From Anaerolineae bacterium (GTDB lineage: Bacteria; Chloroflexota; Anaerolineae; Anaerolineales; UBA11579), in assembly GCA_004297445.1 (NCBI GenBank), contig SCUK01000003.1:1-64000 (forward strand): DNA of 64,000 bases, in the 5' to 3' direction. A program made the position numbers and the translations under genes. The notes beneath the pieces were generated by a model. The model did no database searches. It saw nothing but the letters and a program-made list of their open reading frames with translations, and was not told the DNA's origin. This document shows, one piece after another, positions 16,873 through 26,430 of the stretch; position 1 is the first letter of the stretch; each line of letters opens with the position of its first letter.

Positions 16873-18792
16873 ATGACCAAGAAAAATGCTCGTCGACTTG
16901 AATACCATGACCGCTTCGCCCTCCAGCAAGCTGACCAGGCGATTCGCAAGGATGTTATGCGCGCACTGGTTGAGCTGGTCACGAACAGCAATGACTCCTA
17001 TGGACGCCTGGAAGCAAACGGCGTGCCGGTGGATGGCCGCATCATTATCGAGGTGCGCCGGAAGCAAAAAAATGCCGAACTGCGGGTGAGGGACTTTGCA
17101 GAGGGGATGGACGCAGAGACGATGAACAAGGCCGTCGGGACGTACGGCGCGCCGACAAGCGGGTTCCTGCAGGGACAGGGAGTGCGAGGACTGTGGGGGC
17201 GCGGCCTGAAGGACGCGTTCTACGGATTGGGACATGGCCGGGTGTATTCCATCCATGAGGGAAGCTACTTTGAAGCGGCCTTGTTTACTGAAGATGGCGC
17301 GCCGATGTATGACCCACCGGATGAGCCGCGGCCGGTTACCGAAAAACAGCGCAAGAGTCTGGATATCCCTGGCGGCAATGGGACGGTGCTGGAAATCATC
17401 ATCTCGCGTTCGGATGTCTCGGTCCCACTCATTGATACCCTCAAGTTTAAGTTACAGCAGCATTTTGAGCTGCGGACGATCATGAACAGCCCGCATCGGC
17501 AGGTCATCCTGCGCGAAATGGACAAAGGGGAAAAGATAAAGCAAGAGATACCCCTGTCGTATTCTCCGCCGACAGGGATCCGAATCTATAATGAAGCCTT
17601 CTACCTTCCCGGAACCCCGGCGTTGGTTCACCTTGAAGTGCACCGGTCCGATGAGCCGCTGACCACGGTTTCTGAAGTCGGCGATTACGCCGACGGCGGC
17701 CTGCTGGTGGTGAGCAAGCGCGTGGTGATGGCTCTGACGTTGCTGAAGTATGAGCACAATGAAAATGCCTCACGCGTGTATGGGATGATTCAATGCGACT
17801 ACCTGCACGACCTGCTGCAGAAAGAAGAGGCAGAGCCTATCCTGACGGCTACGCGCGATGGTTTGAACTGGGATCATCCGTTCATGAAGGTGTTACGCCA
17901 GGAAGTGGAAGGAAAGCTGGAGCCGTTAATCCAGGCAGAGCGGCGGCTCGCCCAGAATCGTGGCTCGGTGATGCTGGACAAACGCATCCGCAAGCGATTT
18001 ACCAGCGCGCTTAAGCGGCTGAATTCCATTGCCTCAGAGATTTTGGTCGGCCCGCGAGCGGCAAAATCGGCCACCCGACCGGATATCCCCTTCAACGGGT
18101 TTGGTTTCGTGCGCGAATTTTCCACCGTGCAGACTGGCCGCGATGTGGGCCTTACACTGCGTGCCGAATTGAAGAGCGGTTTGCGAGAGGGCAGTATCAT
18201 CGAGGTGGTATCCGAACACCCTAAGGTGCGGGTTGTTACCCCTTACGTTGAGCTGGCGGCCAGAAAAGATTACCCTGAAATCGGTGAGGCGCGCGTACAG
18301 GTAGAAGGTTTGCAAGTAGGGGTGGAGGGAATCGTGAATGCTAAGGTGAACGGCCGGCAGGCTGAAGCCTTGGTGAAGGTGGTTTCCAAACCGGCACAGG
18401 AAGAAAGTAGCCCGACGCGCGGATTCATCACCGACATCGAATTCAGCGCCAGCGGCGACCCGCGCCAAAGGGCCGTCTTTGACCGTGAGACTGCCCGCAT
18501 CGTCATCTCTACGCGGGCACCCTCGGTGGCCCAATACCTGGGGCTGGACGGTTCAGGCGTGACGACGCCCCAAGGGCAGGTGCTGGTGGCTGAGCTGGTG
18601 ACCGAGGCGATGTGCCGGGAAATCGCCCGGCTGGGCGTGCAAAATGGGAAACTGCCGGCATTCCACGAGTCGCTTGAGGCCAGCATCCAGGCACACGTGC
18701 AGCGGCTGCAGCACGAGTTTGCGCATGAAATCCATGCTTTCTTTGTGGATGGCCAGTACCGGCGGGATGTGAATGCGGGCGATAGTGACTAA
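16873..18792 (+). CDS. GHKL-fold ATPase, MORC/HSP90-like, with a middle beta-rich domain
   Basis: 639 aa. The Bergerat ATP-binding fold is at the N-terminus: N box 'VELVTNSNDS' (Glu34, Asn38, Asp41), G1 'DFAEGM' (74-79, with Ala where Gly is usual) and the glycine-rich lid 'GQGVRGLWGRGLKDAFYGLG' (101-120). This resembles MORC-type and HSP90-like members rather than histidine kinases, as no H box is present. Residues about 240-400 contain helical segments. About 405-512 look like an Ig-like domain ('VGLTLRAELKSGLREGS'). The last 70 residues are helical with 'HEFAHEIHAFF'. It may be a stand-alone DNA or protein remodelling ATPase. The small membrane protein that follows begins within its stop codon (TAATG). 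Confidence 0.75.
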   Translation: MTKKNARRLEYHDRFALQQADQAIRKDVMRALVELVTNSNDSYGRLEANGVPVDGRIIIEVRRKQKNAELRVRDFAEGMDAETMNKAVGTYGAPTSGFLQGQGVRGLWGRGLKDAFYGLGHGRVYSIHEGSYFEAALFTEDGAPMYDPPDEPRPVTEKQRKSLDIPGGNGTVLEIIISRSDVSVPLIDTLKFKLQQHFELRTIMNSPHRQVILREMDKGEKIKQEIPLSYSPPTGIRIYNEAFYLPGTPALVHLEVHRSDEPLTTVSEVGDYADGGLLVVSKRVVMALTLLKYEHNENASRVYGMIQCDYLHDLLQKEEAEPILTATRDGLNWDHPFMKVLRQEVEGKLEPLIQAERRLAQNRGSVMLDKRIRKRFTSALKRLNSIASEILVGPRAAKSATRPDIPFNGFGFVREFSTVQTGRDVGLTLRAELKSGLREGSIIEVVSEHPKVRVVTPYVELAARKDYPEIGEARVQVEGLQVGVEGIVNAKVNGRQAEALVKVVSKPAQEESSPTRGFITDIEFSASGDPRQRAVFDRETARIVISTRAPSVAQYLGLDGSGVTTPQGQVLVAELVTEAMCREIARLGVQNGKLPAFHESLEASIQAHVQRLQHEFAHEIHAFFVDGQYRRDVNAGDSD

Positions 18793-19238
18793 TGCGTAGG
18801 AGGGGAAATGTTTCCAACCTCCGACCAGGCGACCGGATTAACCCTGCCGATGTCATCCGCGGCTGGCCGGGTTGGCGAACCCGGGATGGCAAGACTGGCC
18901 TGGATCCACTCGATACAAAATTCGAGTTCGCTCAAATGACCGGCAGGATGGTCCGGATGGCGTTTTCAGGAAATTATGTATCTGACAATCCGGCGACCGC
19001 ACTGTTTATCAAGATCTACATCGCGTTGTATATCGGGCAATTTGCACTTTCACTGCTCTTAATAGGAGCAGCTTACTTAATAACTGGTTTTCCGGGCATA
19101 AATCCCCAGGTGATGGGGGCTATCGTGCTGGCAGTGCCCTGCGGTTTATTCATCTTCTTCCAGACTCAGCATTCCAAGGTATTACGCTCTCATTTGATAC
19201 CCCCAGAATCCGATCAAGAGTCGCAAGACTTAGATTGA
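18792..19238 (+). CDS. Small membrane protein coupled to the GHKL ATPase
   Basis: 148 aa. A hydrophilic N-terminus with many Arg and Asp residues ('GWPGWRTRDGKTGLDP'), then two TM helices (about 73-95 and 105-122) and an acidic tail. No family recognised. Its ATG shares a base with the ATPase stop (TAATG), so the two are probably translated in a fixed ratio. The 3' end overlaps the end of recD2 on the other strand by 9 bases. It could be a membrane tether for the ATPase. Confidence 0.65.
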   Translation: MRRRGNVSNLRPGDRINPADVIRGWPGWRTRDGKTGLDPLDTKFEFAQMTGRMVRMAFSGNYVSDNPATALFIKIYIALYIGQFALSLLLIGAAYLITGFPGINPQVMGAIVLAVPCGLFIFFQTQHSKVLRSHLIPPESDQESQDLD

Positions 19239-21416
19239 ATTTGAGTGCTTGAGTCGCCAATCCAGGCCGGTCCAGCGGTTCGCCACGGGGTTGGTCTTGA
19301 CGGCAATGGCGATGGTCTTGGGGTTTGAGACGAGGATGCACAACTTGCGGGCGCGGGTGATGGCGGTGTAAAGCAGGTTGCGCTGGAGCATCATGTAGTG
19401 CTGGGTAAGCAGGGGGAGTACCACAGCGGGAAATTCTGAGCCCTGGGCTTTGTGAACGGAAATCGCGTAGGCGAGTACCAACTGGTCGGCTTCACTGAAG
19501 CCGTATTCCACAGGACGTCCCTCAAAATCGACCGTCAGGGTGTGGTCTTCGGCCGAAATGCTCCGCAGGTGGCCAATATCGCCATTGAAAACGAGCTTGT
19601 CATAGTCGTTACGGATTTGCATCACCTTATCACCGGGGCGGAATAGCGTGCCGAAGAGTCGACGCTCCGCCTTGATGGGCGAGGGCGGATTGAGGGCGGC
19701 CTGCAGGCGTTCGTTCAGCATTGTGATTCCCGCCGGGCCGCGATACATGGGAGCGAGAACCTGTATGTCAGCCGGGGCCAGCCCGAAGCGTTCCGGGATG
19801 CGAGCGGTGACGAGGTCCACCACCCATTGAGCGGCCTCTTCGGGAGAGTTGGCTGGAAACCGAAAGAAGTCGCCACTCTGCTTTGGAAAGTCCGGCGACT
19901 CGCCGCGGTTGATGAGGTGCGCGTTGGTAATGATGTGCGAATCGGCAGCCTGGCGAAAGATGGTGCTGAGACGGGTGACCGGAAACAAGCCGGAGTCAAT
20001 CACATCGCGCAGCACGTCGCCGGCGCCTACCGAAGGAAGCTGGTCGACATCGCCAACCAGGAGGATGTGCGTGCCGGGTTCGAGCGCCTTGAACAGGCTG
20101 TTGGCGAGCAAGGTGTCCAGCATGGAGGCTTCATCCACGACCAGCAAGTCCAGCGGCAGAGGGTTTTCGGCATTAAATACAAAACCGCGTGTCGGCGAGA
20201 AATCCAACAGACGATGCAGGGTGGACGCCTTGCGGCCCGTGGCTTCAGACAGCCGCTTGGCGGCGCGACCGGTGGGAGAGGCCAGCGCAAACCGCTTGCC
20301 GGCGCTCTCGACAGCAGCGATAAGCGCTTTGAGGGCGGTGGTCTTGCCGGTCCCCGGGCCGCCGGTAAGGATACTGACCGGGTGGGAGAGGGTGGTTTTC
20401 AACGCAGCGTTTTGCTCTGGTGAAAGTTCGGCTATGTTTTGAACGAATAGTGGGGGGATATCGCTGAGACGCCCGGGAAGTGCGGATGCCAGGCCAAGCA
20501 GGCGGTTGGCGGTGCCGACTTCCGCAAAGTAGTGCTGCGCCAGATAGACGGCGCGGTCATCCTCCCCACCGGGCAACTCATTGCCGGGTTGTTCTTCCAA
20601 CACGATGTGCTCGCTCTCAACTAACGCGGTCAGCCCGGGTTCCGCCAATTGGGGAGAGACTTGAAGCAACTCAGTTGACTTCTGAATCAAGATGGAACGA
20701 GGAAGAAAAACATGGCCTTCATTCACCTGTTCTTCGAGCAGATAAACCAGCCCGGCCTCGATACGGGTCGGGTGGTCGGCGGGTAGCCCCAGCGCGACGG
20801 CAATCTTGTCCGCGGTCCTGAAGCCGACGCCGTATATGTCCCGCGCCAACTGATAGGGGTCAGATTGAACGACCTGGAGGGAGCGGTCTCCATATTGCTT
20901 GTATATCTTTATAGCGAGATTGGTCGTGACTCCGTGGGTGTACAAGAACAACATAATGTCCTTAATTTGTTTCTGCTCCTGCCAGGCGGCGAGAATCAGC
21001 TTGCTGCGTTTGGGACCGATGTCGGCCACTTCGAGGAGTCTCGCTGGGTGCTCCTCCAGGATTTCGAACGTCTGCATCCCGAAATGTTCTACGATGCGGT
21101 CAGCGATTTTGGGACCAATGCCGCGGAGAAGCCCGGAAGCCAGATAACGACGCAATCCTTCCGTTGTTGCCGGCAGGGTCTGTTCCAGGGTCTGCGCGTT
21201 AAATTGGGCGCCGTGTTTCGGGTGGTGCGTCCAGTCGCCACTTAATTTGAGATGTTCGCCGGGGGCAAGCTCAGGCAGGTTGCCAGTTACTGTGACGAGG
21301 CCGTCACGCGATTCGGCGGGGCCGCCTTTGCGGTCAGGGAGCAATCGCAATACGGTGTAGCCGTTCTCTTCGTTGTAGAACGTGATGCGCTCGACTGAGC
21401 CGGTCAACTCATCCAT
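19230..21416 (-). CDS. recD2: ATP-dependent RecD2-like DNA helicase
   Basis: 728 aa SF1B 5'-3' helicase without RecB/RecC partners in the window. An N-terminal beta domain ('LTGSVERITFYNEENGYTVL') is followed by helix-hairpin-helix repeats ('LLRGIGPKIADRI', 'VADIGPKRSKLI'). Motor motifs: I 'GGPGTGKTT', Ia 'ASPTGRAAKRL', II 'VVDEASMLD', III 'LVGDVDQLPSVGAGD', IV 'STIFRQ', VI 'VHKAQGSEFP' and 'YTAITRARKL'. Involved in replication fork and repair processing. ATG at 21416 is chosen because TATAAT ends six bases before it; an upstream in-frame TTG (21452) precedes the promoter box. Confidence 0.95.
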   Translation of the reverse strand: MDELTGSVERITFYNEENGYTVLRLLPDRKGGPAESRDGLVTVTGNLPELAPGEHLKLSGDWTHHPKHGAQFNAQTLEQTLPATTEGLRRYLASGLLRGIGPKIADRIVEHFGMQTFEILEEHPARLLEVADIGPKRSKLILAAWQEQKQIKDIMLFLYTHGVTTNLAIKIYKQYGDRSLQVVQSDPYQLARDIYGVGFRTADKIAVALGLPADHPTRIEAGLVYLLEEQVNEGHVFLPRSILIQKSTELLQVSPQLAEPGLTALVESEHIVLEEQPGNELPGGEDDRAVYLAQHYFAEVGTANRLLGLASALPGRLSDIPPLFVQNIAELSPEQNAALKTTLSHPVSILTGGPGTGKTTALKALIAAVESAGKRFALASPTGRAAKRLSEATGRKASTLHRLLDFSPTRGFVFNAENPLPLDLLVVDEASMLDTLLANSLFKALEPGTHILLVGDVDQLPSVGAGDVLRDVIDSGLFPVTRLSTIFRQAADSHIITNAHLINRGESPDFPKQSGDFFRFPANSPEEAAQWVVDLVTARIPERFGLAPADIQVLAPMYRGPAGITMLNERLQAALNPPSPIKAERRLFGTLFRPGDKVMQIRNDYDKLVFNGDIGHLRSISAEDHTLTVDFEGRPVEYGFSEADQLVLAYAISVHKAQGSEFPAVVLPLLTQHYMMLQRNLLYTAITRARKLCILVSNPKTIAIAVKTNPVANRWTGLDWRLKHSNSI

Positions 21417-21422
21417 GGCGGA

Positions 21423-21428
21423 ATTATA
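21423..21428 (-). promoter_or_regulatory. -10 box of recD2, probably leaderless
   Basis: Consensus TATAAT on the minus strand with six bases to the ATG at 21416. Confidence 0.6.
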
Positions 21429-21457
21429 CGCTGGCGGATTGACGAGATTCAATTGAA

Positions 21458-21484
21458 AAGGGACCCGTCAGCGACCGGTCCCTT
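21458..21484 (-). terminator. Rho-independent terminator after the LCP gene
   Basis: 8-bp stem AAGGGACC / GGTCCCTT with an 11-base loop, followed on the minus strand by TTCAATT after the stem's own T pair. On the plus strand GAGTTCTTTTT follows, so it may work both ways. Confidence 0.7.
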
Positions 21485-21512
21485 GAGTTCTTTTTGAAAC
21501 GCGCCAGAAGTG

Positions 21513-22946
21513 TCAGGGAATCTGCCAATCGGAGCCGAGGATAATCTCGACGTCAACCGCGCTGTCCGGGTCAAAACGATTGAAGATGCGGGTGTTCTGA
21601 ATACCGAGCAGGTCTACAAGGAACTGGATGGTGTAGGGCTTGCCGGTATAGTCGATGATGGTCGTGTAGGTGGTTTGCTCGGCGTTACCCACTTCCACGA
21701 TGTTCACGCCCTGGGCCACGAGATAGGTCTGGGTATCCCCCGCGAGGCCCGCCGTGGGGCTGCCGTTGTAGAGGGCCACAGTGGCGGCTTCGGCCACCAT
21801 CAGGTCAACCGGCGCAGCCCCAACGGCACCGGGGCCAATCAGCGCGCCTGAACTGAATATCTCATCGCGCAGCAGGCGGATGTTTTGAGTGATGGGCTTG
21901 AGCACCTGTTGGGTGCCGTCCGGCGAGGTGGCAAACGTGACCATATCCGGAGGGCCGATGACGCCGCGCTTTATGTTCTGAATATCCACCTGCATGGCAA
22001 GTAGTCCCAATTCAAATGCCTTGTCGAAGGTAATGTTGGTCTTGACGCCAGAAATAATGGTGTTCCAAATCTCCGGACCTTTTTCGAAGACGATTTCCGT
22101 GGGGTAATCAAGGATGCGCTGGCGGATGCCCAGAATCACTAACTGTGTGCGAAGAGCGCGGTCAAAGTCGCCGTTTTCACTATTGCGGGCGCGGGCATAG
22201 GCCAGTGCCCATTGACCGGGAAGGGTTTGCCGGCCTTCGCGAATCAGGATGGATTTGTCCTTATCGATGATGTCGACGCGTATGCGTTCAGGGACATCGA
22301 TTTCAACGCCGCCAATCAAGTCAATAAATGTGACAAAGGCGTCGAAATCGACAACGGCGTAGTAGTTAATCTCGATGCCAAGAAACTCTTCCACGGTGCG
22401 GACAGCAAGCCCGGGACCGCCGCCGGGCAGTTGTGAACCTTCGCCAAACTGGTACGCGGCGTTGATGCGGCTGTAACCATAGCCCGGAATGTTCACCCAG
22501 AGGTCGCGGGGGATGGACATCATCCCGGCGGTCTTGGTGGCCGGGTCGATGGTCAGCAGAACCATGGTGTCAGTGCGGGGAGCGCCCTGGCCGGCTTCCC
22601 AGTCACGCAAGTCGAGGCCCATGATGAGCATGGTGACGCGGCTGGCGCCATCCCAGGGGCGGGCCTCCAGTTCATTGGAGGGGGGCAGGATTTCAGGTTG
22701 TGCGCCTTCCGCGCCGGGAGTTCCGCCAGGTTGTCCGCCGCCGGAAACAGCAATCCCGGGGAGGTCAGTAGTTACGGACCAGCTACTGACAATCCCCTTG
22801 ACAAATTGAAAGAGAAGGACGGCCGTGATGAGTCCGGCTACGGCAAATGCCCCACCAATAATGTAGAGCATCTTGTCGGGTGGGGCGGTGCGTCTGCGTT
22901 CACGGCGACGGCGCGCGGGTTGAGTCTTGTCGAGATCTTCCTGCAT
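21513..22946 (-). CDS. LytR-CpsA-Psr (LCP) family protein with LytR_C domain
   Basis: 477 aa. A short basic cytoplasmic start, TM at about 27-50, then the LCP domain (about 105-275) with 'RTDTMVLLTIDPATK', the pyrophosphate-binding Arg in 'SIPRDLWVNIPGYG' and the 'DFDRALRTQLVILG' segment. The C-terminal ~95 residues ('ALYNGSPTAGLAGDTQTYL') match LytR_C. LCP enzymes transfer undecaprenyl-linked glycopolymers to peptidoglycan outside the cell, which implies wall-attached polymers here. It is divergent from the ABC-F gene. Confidence 0.95.
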   Translation of the reverse strand: MQEDLDKTQPARRRRERRRTAPPDKMLYIIGGAFAVAGLITAVLLFQFVKGIVSSWSVTTDLPGIAVSGGGQPGGTPGAEGAQPEILPPSNELEARPWDGASRVTMLIMGLDLRDWEAGQGAPRTDTMVLLTIDPATKTAGMMSIPRDLWVNIPGYGYSRINAAYQFGEGSQLPGGGPGLAVRTVEEFLGIEINYYAVVDFDAFVTFIDLIGGVEIDVPERIRVDIIDKDKSILIREGRQTLPGQWALAYARARNSENGDFDRALRTQLVILGIRQRILDYPTEIVFEKGPEIWNTIISGVKTNITFDKAFELGLLAMQVDIQNIKRGVIGPPDMVTFATSPDGTQQVLKPITQNIRLLRDEIFSSGALIGPGAVGAAPVDLMVAEAATVALYNGSPTAGLAGDTQTYLVAQGVNIVEVGNAEQTTYTTIIDYTGKPYTIQFLVDLLGIQNTRIFNRFDPDSAVDVEIILGSDWQIP

Positions 22947-22992
22947 CGTTGTCCATTTTCCGGATTTTGTCTTCGTCCGGTCACGAAGGTCA

Positions 22993-23001
22993 ATTATATC
23001 A
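22993..23001 (-). promoter_or_regulatory. Extended -10 promoter of the LCP gene
   Basis: TGA-TATAAT on the minus strand, a full extended -10 element, about 47 bases upstream of the LCP ATG. On the plus strand TAGAAT (23027-23032) may serve the ABC-F gene. Confidence 0.6.
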
Positions 23002-23064
23002 TGCGGGCTTCTCTATGGTGCTGGGGTAGAATGAACGATTGGGTTGTATGGAAACTGTAACGGA

Positions 23065-25128
23065 ATGAAGGCTGGTTCTGTTATCGCGACTGACCCTCAA
23101 CGAATGGGCATACTGAGCGCAACAAATCTCACGAAAGCACACGGCCCGGAGGTCATCTTTGCGGGCATTACGTTTGACTTGCCCGCACGCGGCCGGGTGG
23201 CGATCGTTGGGCCAAATGGAATCGGCAAGACCAGCCTGCTTCGAATCCTCGCCGGAGAAGAATCAGCCACGGAAGGGGGTGCGCACCTGGCGCGCGGGGC
23301 GCGGTTGGGGTACCTGCCACAGGAGGCGCGGTTCAGCGGCGACCACACATTGTGGGAGGAGTGCATCCTGGCGGTAGAACGGTTGCGGGAGCAGGAAGCG
23401 GAGCTGGAACGGCTGGCAGACGAAATAGCCAGGAGCCCCGGCGATGAAGACCTCCTGGCGCGCTACGGCCGGCTGCAGCATGCTTTTGAGCATGGGGGCG
23501 GGTATACCTATGAAACACGCATCCAACAGGTACTCACCGGCCTGGGGTTTGAAAGGAACGACTATGCGCTGCCCCTGCAAAAGCTTTCCGGCGGCCAGCG
23601 CACGCGTGCGTTGCTGGCACGCCTGCTGTTGGAGAACCCGGATGTGCTGGTGCTGGATGAACCGACCAACCATCTGGACATCCATGCCGTTGAGTGGCTG
23701 GAAAGCGCGCTACGCGATTTTGAGGGCGCGGCGCTCATCGTCTCGCATGACCGTTACTTTCTGGATCGGGTTGCCGAATACACCTGGGAGATGTCGCGGG
23801 CTGGATTTGAACAATATCGGGGAAACTACAGCCACTACCTGCGGCAGCGGGAAGAGCGCTGGGCGGAACGCCAGGAGTACATTCGCTCGGAATACGAGCG
23901 AATGCAAATTGAAATCGAGTACATTCGGAAAAATATATCCGGCCAACGAACACAACAGGCAAAGGGCAAGTTGAGCCGGATTTCCCGGGAGATCCGGGCG
24001 ATCGAATCGTTTGGATTTCTGGCCATCCGCGGCAAGAAGTGGAGCGAATATGGCTTCTCGGCAAATCCATTTCGGGTGGAAGAAGCCGCGCAGCGGCTGG
24101 CGGCTTTGCGTCCGCCGGACAGTGAAATGCGGGCATTTCACCTGGCGATGCGCCCAAAGAACCGAAGCGGGGACCAGGTGTTGCGCGGGGAGAAACTGAC
24201 CATCGGCTATCCGAAGAAGCCGCTGTTCACGGTTGAACAATTGGAATTGCGGCGTTTGGAGTGCGCGGCACTGATCGGCCCCAATGGCTCAGGGAAGACG
24301 ACTTTCCTGCGGACCATCTTGAATCAACTTCCTGCTCTTGAGGGCGAAGTGAGGCAGGGAGCCAGCCTGCGTATCGGTTATTTTGCCCAGGCGCATGAGG
24401 AATTGAAGGCAAACCTGAATCTGATTGAGGAAGTACAACGCGTGCGACCGGGAATGCTTGAAAAAGAAGCACGGGCCTATCTCGGAAGATTCCTTTTCAG
24501 CGGTGACGACCATTACAAACAAGTAAGTATGCTGTCTGGCGGTGAGCGCGGACGGCTTGCGCTGGCGAAGCTGGCCCTGATGGACGCGAACCTGCTGCTT
24601 CTTGACGAACCGAGTAATCACCTGGACATTCCGGCACAGGAAGTGCTACAACAGGTGTTGGCTGAATTTGACGGAACCATCCTGATGGTTTCGCATGACC
24701 GCTACTTGATTGACGCGCTGGCCACTCAAATCTGGGAGATCGACCCGCTGGAGAAGAAACTCATCGTCTTCCGGGGCACATACAGCGAGTATCGCGGCGG
24801 CGAAAGCAGTTCAGATGGGAGTGGAAGGGTGGCGATGAGCGCTGCTGCCGAAGCGCCGGAGGCGCCTACCAAATTGCCGGAACCAAGCGTGGCGAAAACC
24901 GGGCTTTCAAAGAACGAACGAAAGCGACTCGAAACTCAAGTCACTGGGCTTGAAGCGCGCATCCTGGACCTTGAAGAGAAACTTGAAGCATTGGGAAAGA
25001 AACTTGAACAACCGCCAAGTCTGCAGGAAGAACTCATGCAATTGGGCGAGGATTACGCCTACCTTGAAATTCAACTTCGCGAATCGATTGAAGAATGGGA
25101 GCGCCTAAGTAAGACGCTGGCGACCTGA
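23065..25128 (+). CDS. ABC-F family ATPase (Uup/EttA/YfmR-type)
   Basis: About 687 aa with two ABC domains and no TM segment. Domain 1: Walker A 'GPNGIGKTSLLRIL', signature 'LSGGQRTRAL', Walker B 'VLVLDEPTNHLD'. A linker rich in Glu/Arg ('REERWAERQEYIRSEYERMQ') corresponds to the P-site tRNA-interaction motif. Domain 2: 'GPNGSGKTTFLRTIL', 'LSGGERGRLALAKL', 'LLLLDEPSNHLD'. The C-terminal ~85 residues form the coiled coil of the Uup branch. Acts on ribosomes. The start is uncertain: ATG 23065 lies 33 bases after a TAGAAT box, while ATG 23104 ('MGILSATNLTKAHG') is where family members usually begin. Confidence 0.93.
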   Translation: MKAGSVIATDPQRMGILSATNLTKAHGPEVIFAGITFDLPARGRVAIVGPNGIGKTSLLRILAGEESATEGGAHLARGARLGYLPQEARFSGDHTLWEECILAVERLREQEAELERLADEIARSPGDEDLLARYGRLQHAFEHGGGYTYETRIQQVLTGLGFERNDYALPLQKLSGGQRTRALLARLLLENPDVLVLDEPTNHLDIHAVEWLESALRDFEGAALIVSHDRYFLDRVAEYTWEMSRAGFEQYRGNYSHYLRQREERWAERQEYIRSEYERMQIEIEYIRKNISGQRTQQAKGKLSRISREIRAIESFGFLAIRGKKWSEYGFSANPFRVEEAAQRLAALRPPDSEMRAFHLAMRPKNRSGDQVLRGEKLTIGYPKKPLFTVEQLELRRLECAALIGPNGSGKTTFLRTILNQLPALEGEVRQGASLRIGYFAQAHEELKANLNLIEEVQRVRPGMLEKEARAYLGRFLFSGDDHYKQVSMLSGGERGRLALAKLALMDANLLLLDEPSNHLDIPAQEVLQQVLAEFDGTILMVSHDRYLIDALATQIWEIDPLEKKLIVFRGTYSEYRGGESSSDGSGRVAMSAAAEAPEAPTKLPEPSVAKTGLSKNERKRLETQVTGLEARILDLEEKLEALGKKLEQPPSLQEELMQLGEDYAYLEIQLRESIEEWERLSKTLAT

Positions 25129-25142
25129 CGGGTATTGGACAT

Positions 25143-26399
25143 TCAGTTCGCAATAGCGGGCGTGGGGGCAGGGGGCAACTCCCCCGTGTAGGTGGCGATT
25201 TCCGGCCAGCGGCGAACAACCCAGTAGACTCCTAAAAGGCAACCGACGCCGCCGGTGACGACGGCCACTACCGGACCAAATAAGTCGGCGGCTAGCCCGG
25301 CTTCGAACTCACCTAATTGAGGACCTCCAATAAAGAACAATTGGTTGACGCTCGTCATCCGGCCGCGAAGCTGGTCCGGCGTGCGCAACTGACGGATTGT
25401 GTTGCGGATGATGGTGCTGACTGAATCGCCGGCGCCCACCAGGGCCAGGGCCACGAACGACAGCCAGAACACGGAAGCGAAACCGAACAGGATGGTGGCA
25501 AGTCCATAAACGGCTACCGAGGCAAGAAGGACGGGCCCCTGCCGCTTGATCTCGTGCATCTGCGAAACGACGAGGCCTGCAAGCGACGACCCGACGGCCT
25601 GTGCTGAAGACAGCCAGCCGTAGCCAATCGCATCCACATGCAAGATGTCGCGGGCGTAAATGGGGAGTAACGCCGAGGCGGAGGAAAAGAACGTGGCGAC
25701 GAAGTCCAGCACCATGCTGGAAAGGATGATGGGATGCTGGCGGATGAAGTCGATGCCCTCGCGGATGGCGGCACGACCTACCGGCTTGGGCTTGGTTGAA
25801 CGTTCCTGGGGGACGGCACCAATGGCCACTATGGCAAACAACATGCCGAAATATGTAAACCCGTTGATGAGATAGGTGTAGGGCTGGCCGAGGTCGGGCG
25901 CGGCGAGAATCCAGCCGGAGAGCGCGGGGCCAGCAATGCTGGCGACCGTGAATGCGATGCTCATCATGCTGAAGGCGTTGGGCAAGTCGGCAGCGGGGAC
26001 AAGGTTGGGTACCAGCGACTGCCGGGCGGGAAGGTCAAAAGCCTGGGCGCACGCTTCAATAAATGTGAGCAGATAGAGATGCCAGAGTTCCACCTGGCCG
26101 GAGAGAGTGAGCAGGCCGAGGGCGAAGGCGACGGCAGTTTGAATGGATTGAGTGACGAAGAGAATCTTGCGGCGGTCAAACGTATCGGCCAGCGCACCGG
26201 CGACCAAGGACAGGCCGGCGATGGGGATGAGACGGACGGCGCCCACCAGGCCAAGGGCAATCGGCCGGTCGGTAAGGGTGCTGATGTGCCAGAGCATGGC
26301 AAAGAATTGCATGCGCGACCCGGCAACCGAAATGGTGAGGCCGGACCAAAGCAGGACGAATTTACGATGCCTCAGGGAAGGCGGGAGATGCAGTCGCAA
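25143..26399 (-). CDS. MFS transporter (MFS_3 / enterobactin-exporter-like)
   Basis: 418 aa with about 10-12 hydrophobic helices. 'LVAGALADTFDRRKILFVTQ' is the conserved loop 2-3 motif of the family. 'VPQERSTKPKPVGRAAIREG' is the central cytoplasmic loop. Typical of the MFS_3 group of efflux carriers; the substrate is not deducible. It ends 14 bases from the convergent ABC-F gene without a terminator and starts 31 bases after the end of nadE on the same strand, so it may share that transcript. Confidence 0.9.
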   Translation of the reverse strand: MRLHLPPSLRHRKFVLLWSGLTISVAGSRMQFFAMLWHISTLTDRPIALGLVGAVRLIPIAGLSLVAGALADTFDRRKILFVTQSIQTAVAFALGLLTLSGQVELWHLYLLTFIEACAQAFDLPARQSLVPNLVPAADLPNAFSMMSIAFTVASIAGPALSGWILAAPDLGQPYTYLINGFTYFGMLFAIVAIGAVPQERSTKPKPVGRAAIREGIDFIRQHPIILSSMVLDFVATFFSSASALLPIYARDILHVDAIGYGWLSSAQAVGSSLAGLVVSQMHEIKRQGPVLLASVAVYGLATILFGFASVFWLSFVALALVGAGDSVSTIIRNTIRQLRTPDQLRGRMTSVNQLFFIGGPQLGEFEAGLAADLFGPVVAVVTGGVGCLLGVYWVVRRWPEIATYTGELPPAPTPAIAN

Positions 26400-26430
26400 T
26401 GGATTCCTCTATTGGTGGTACTGAGGGAGC

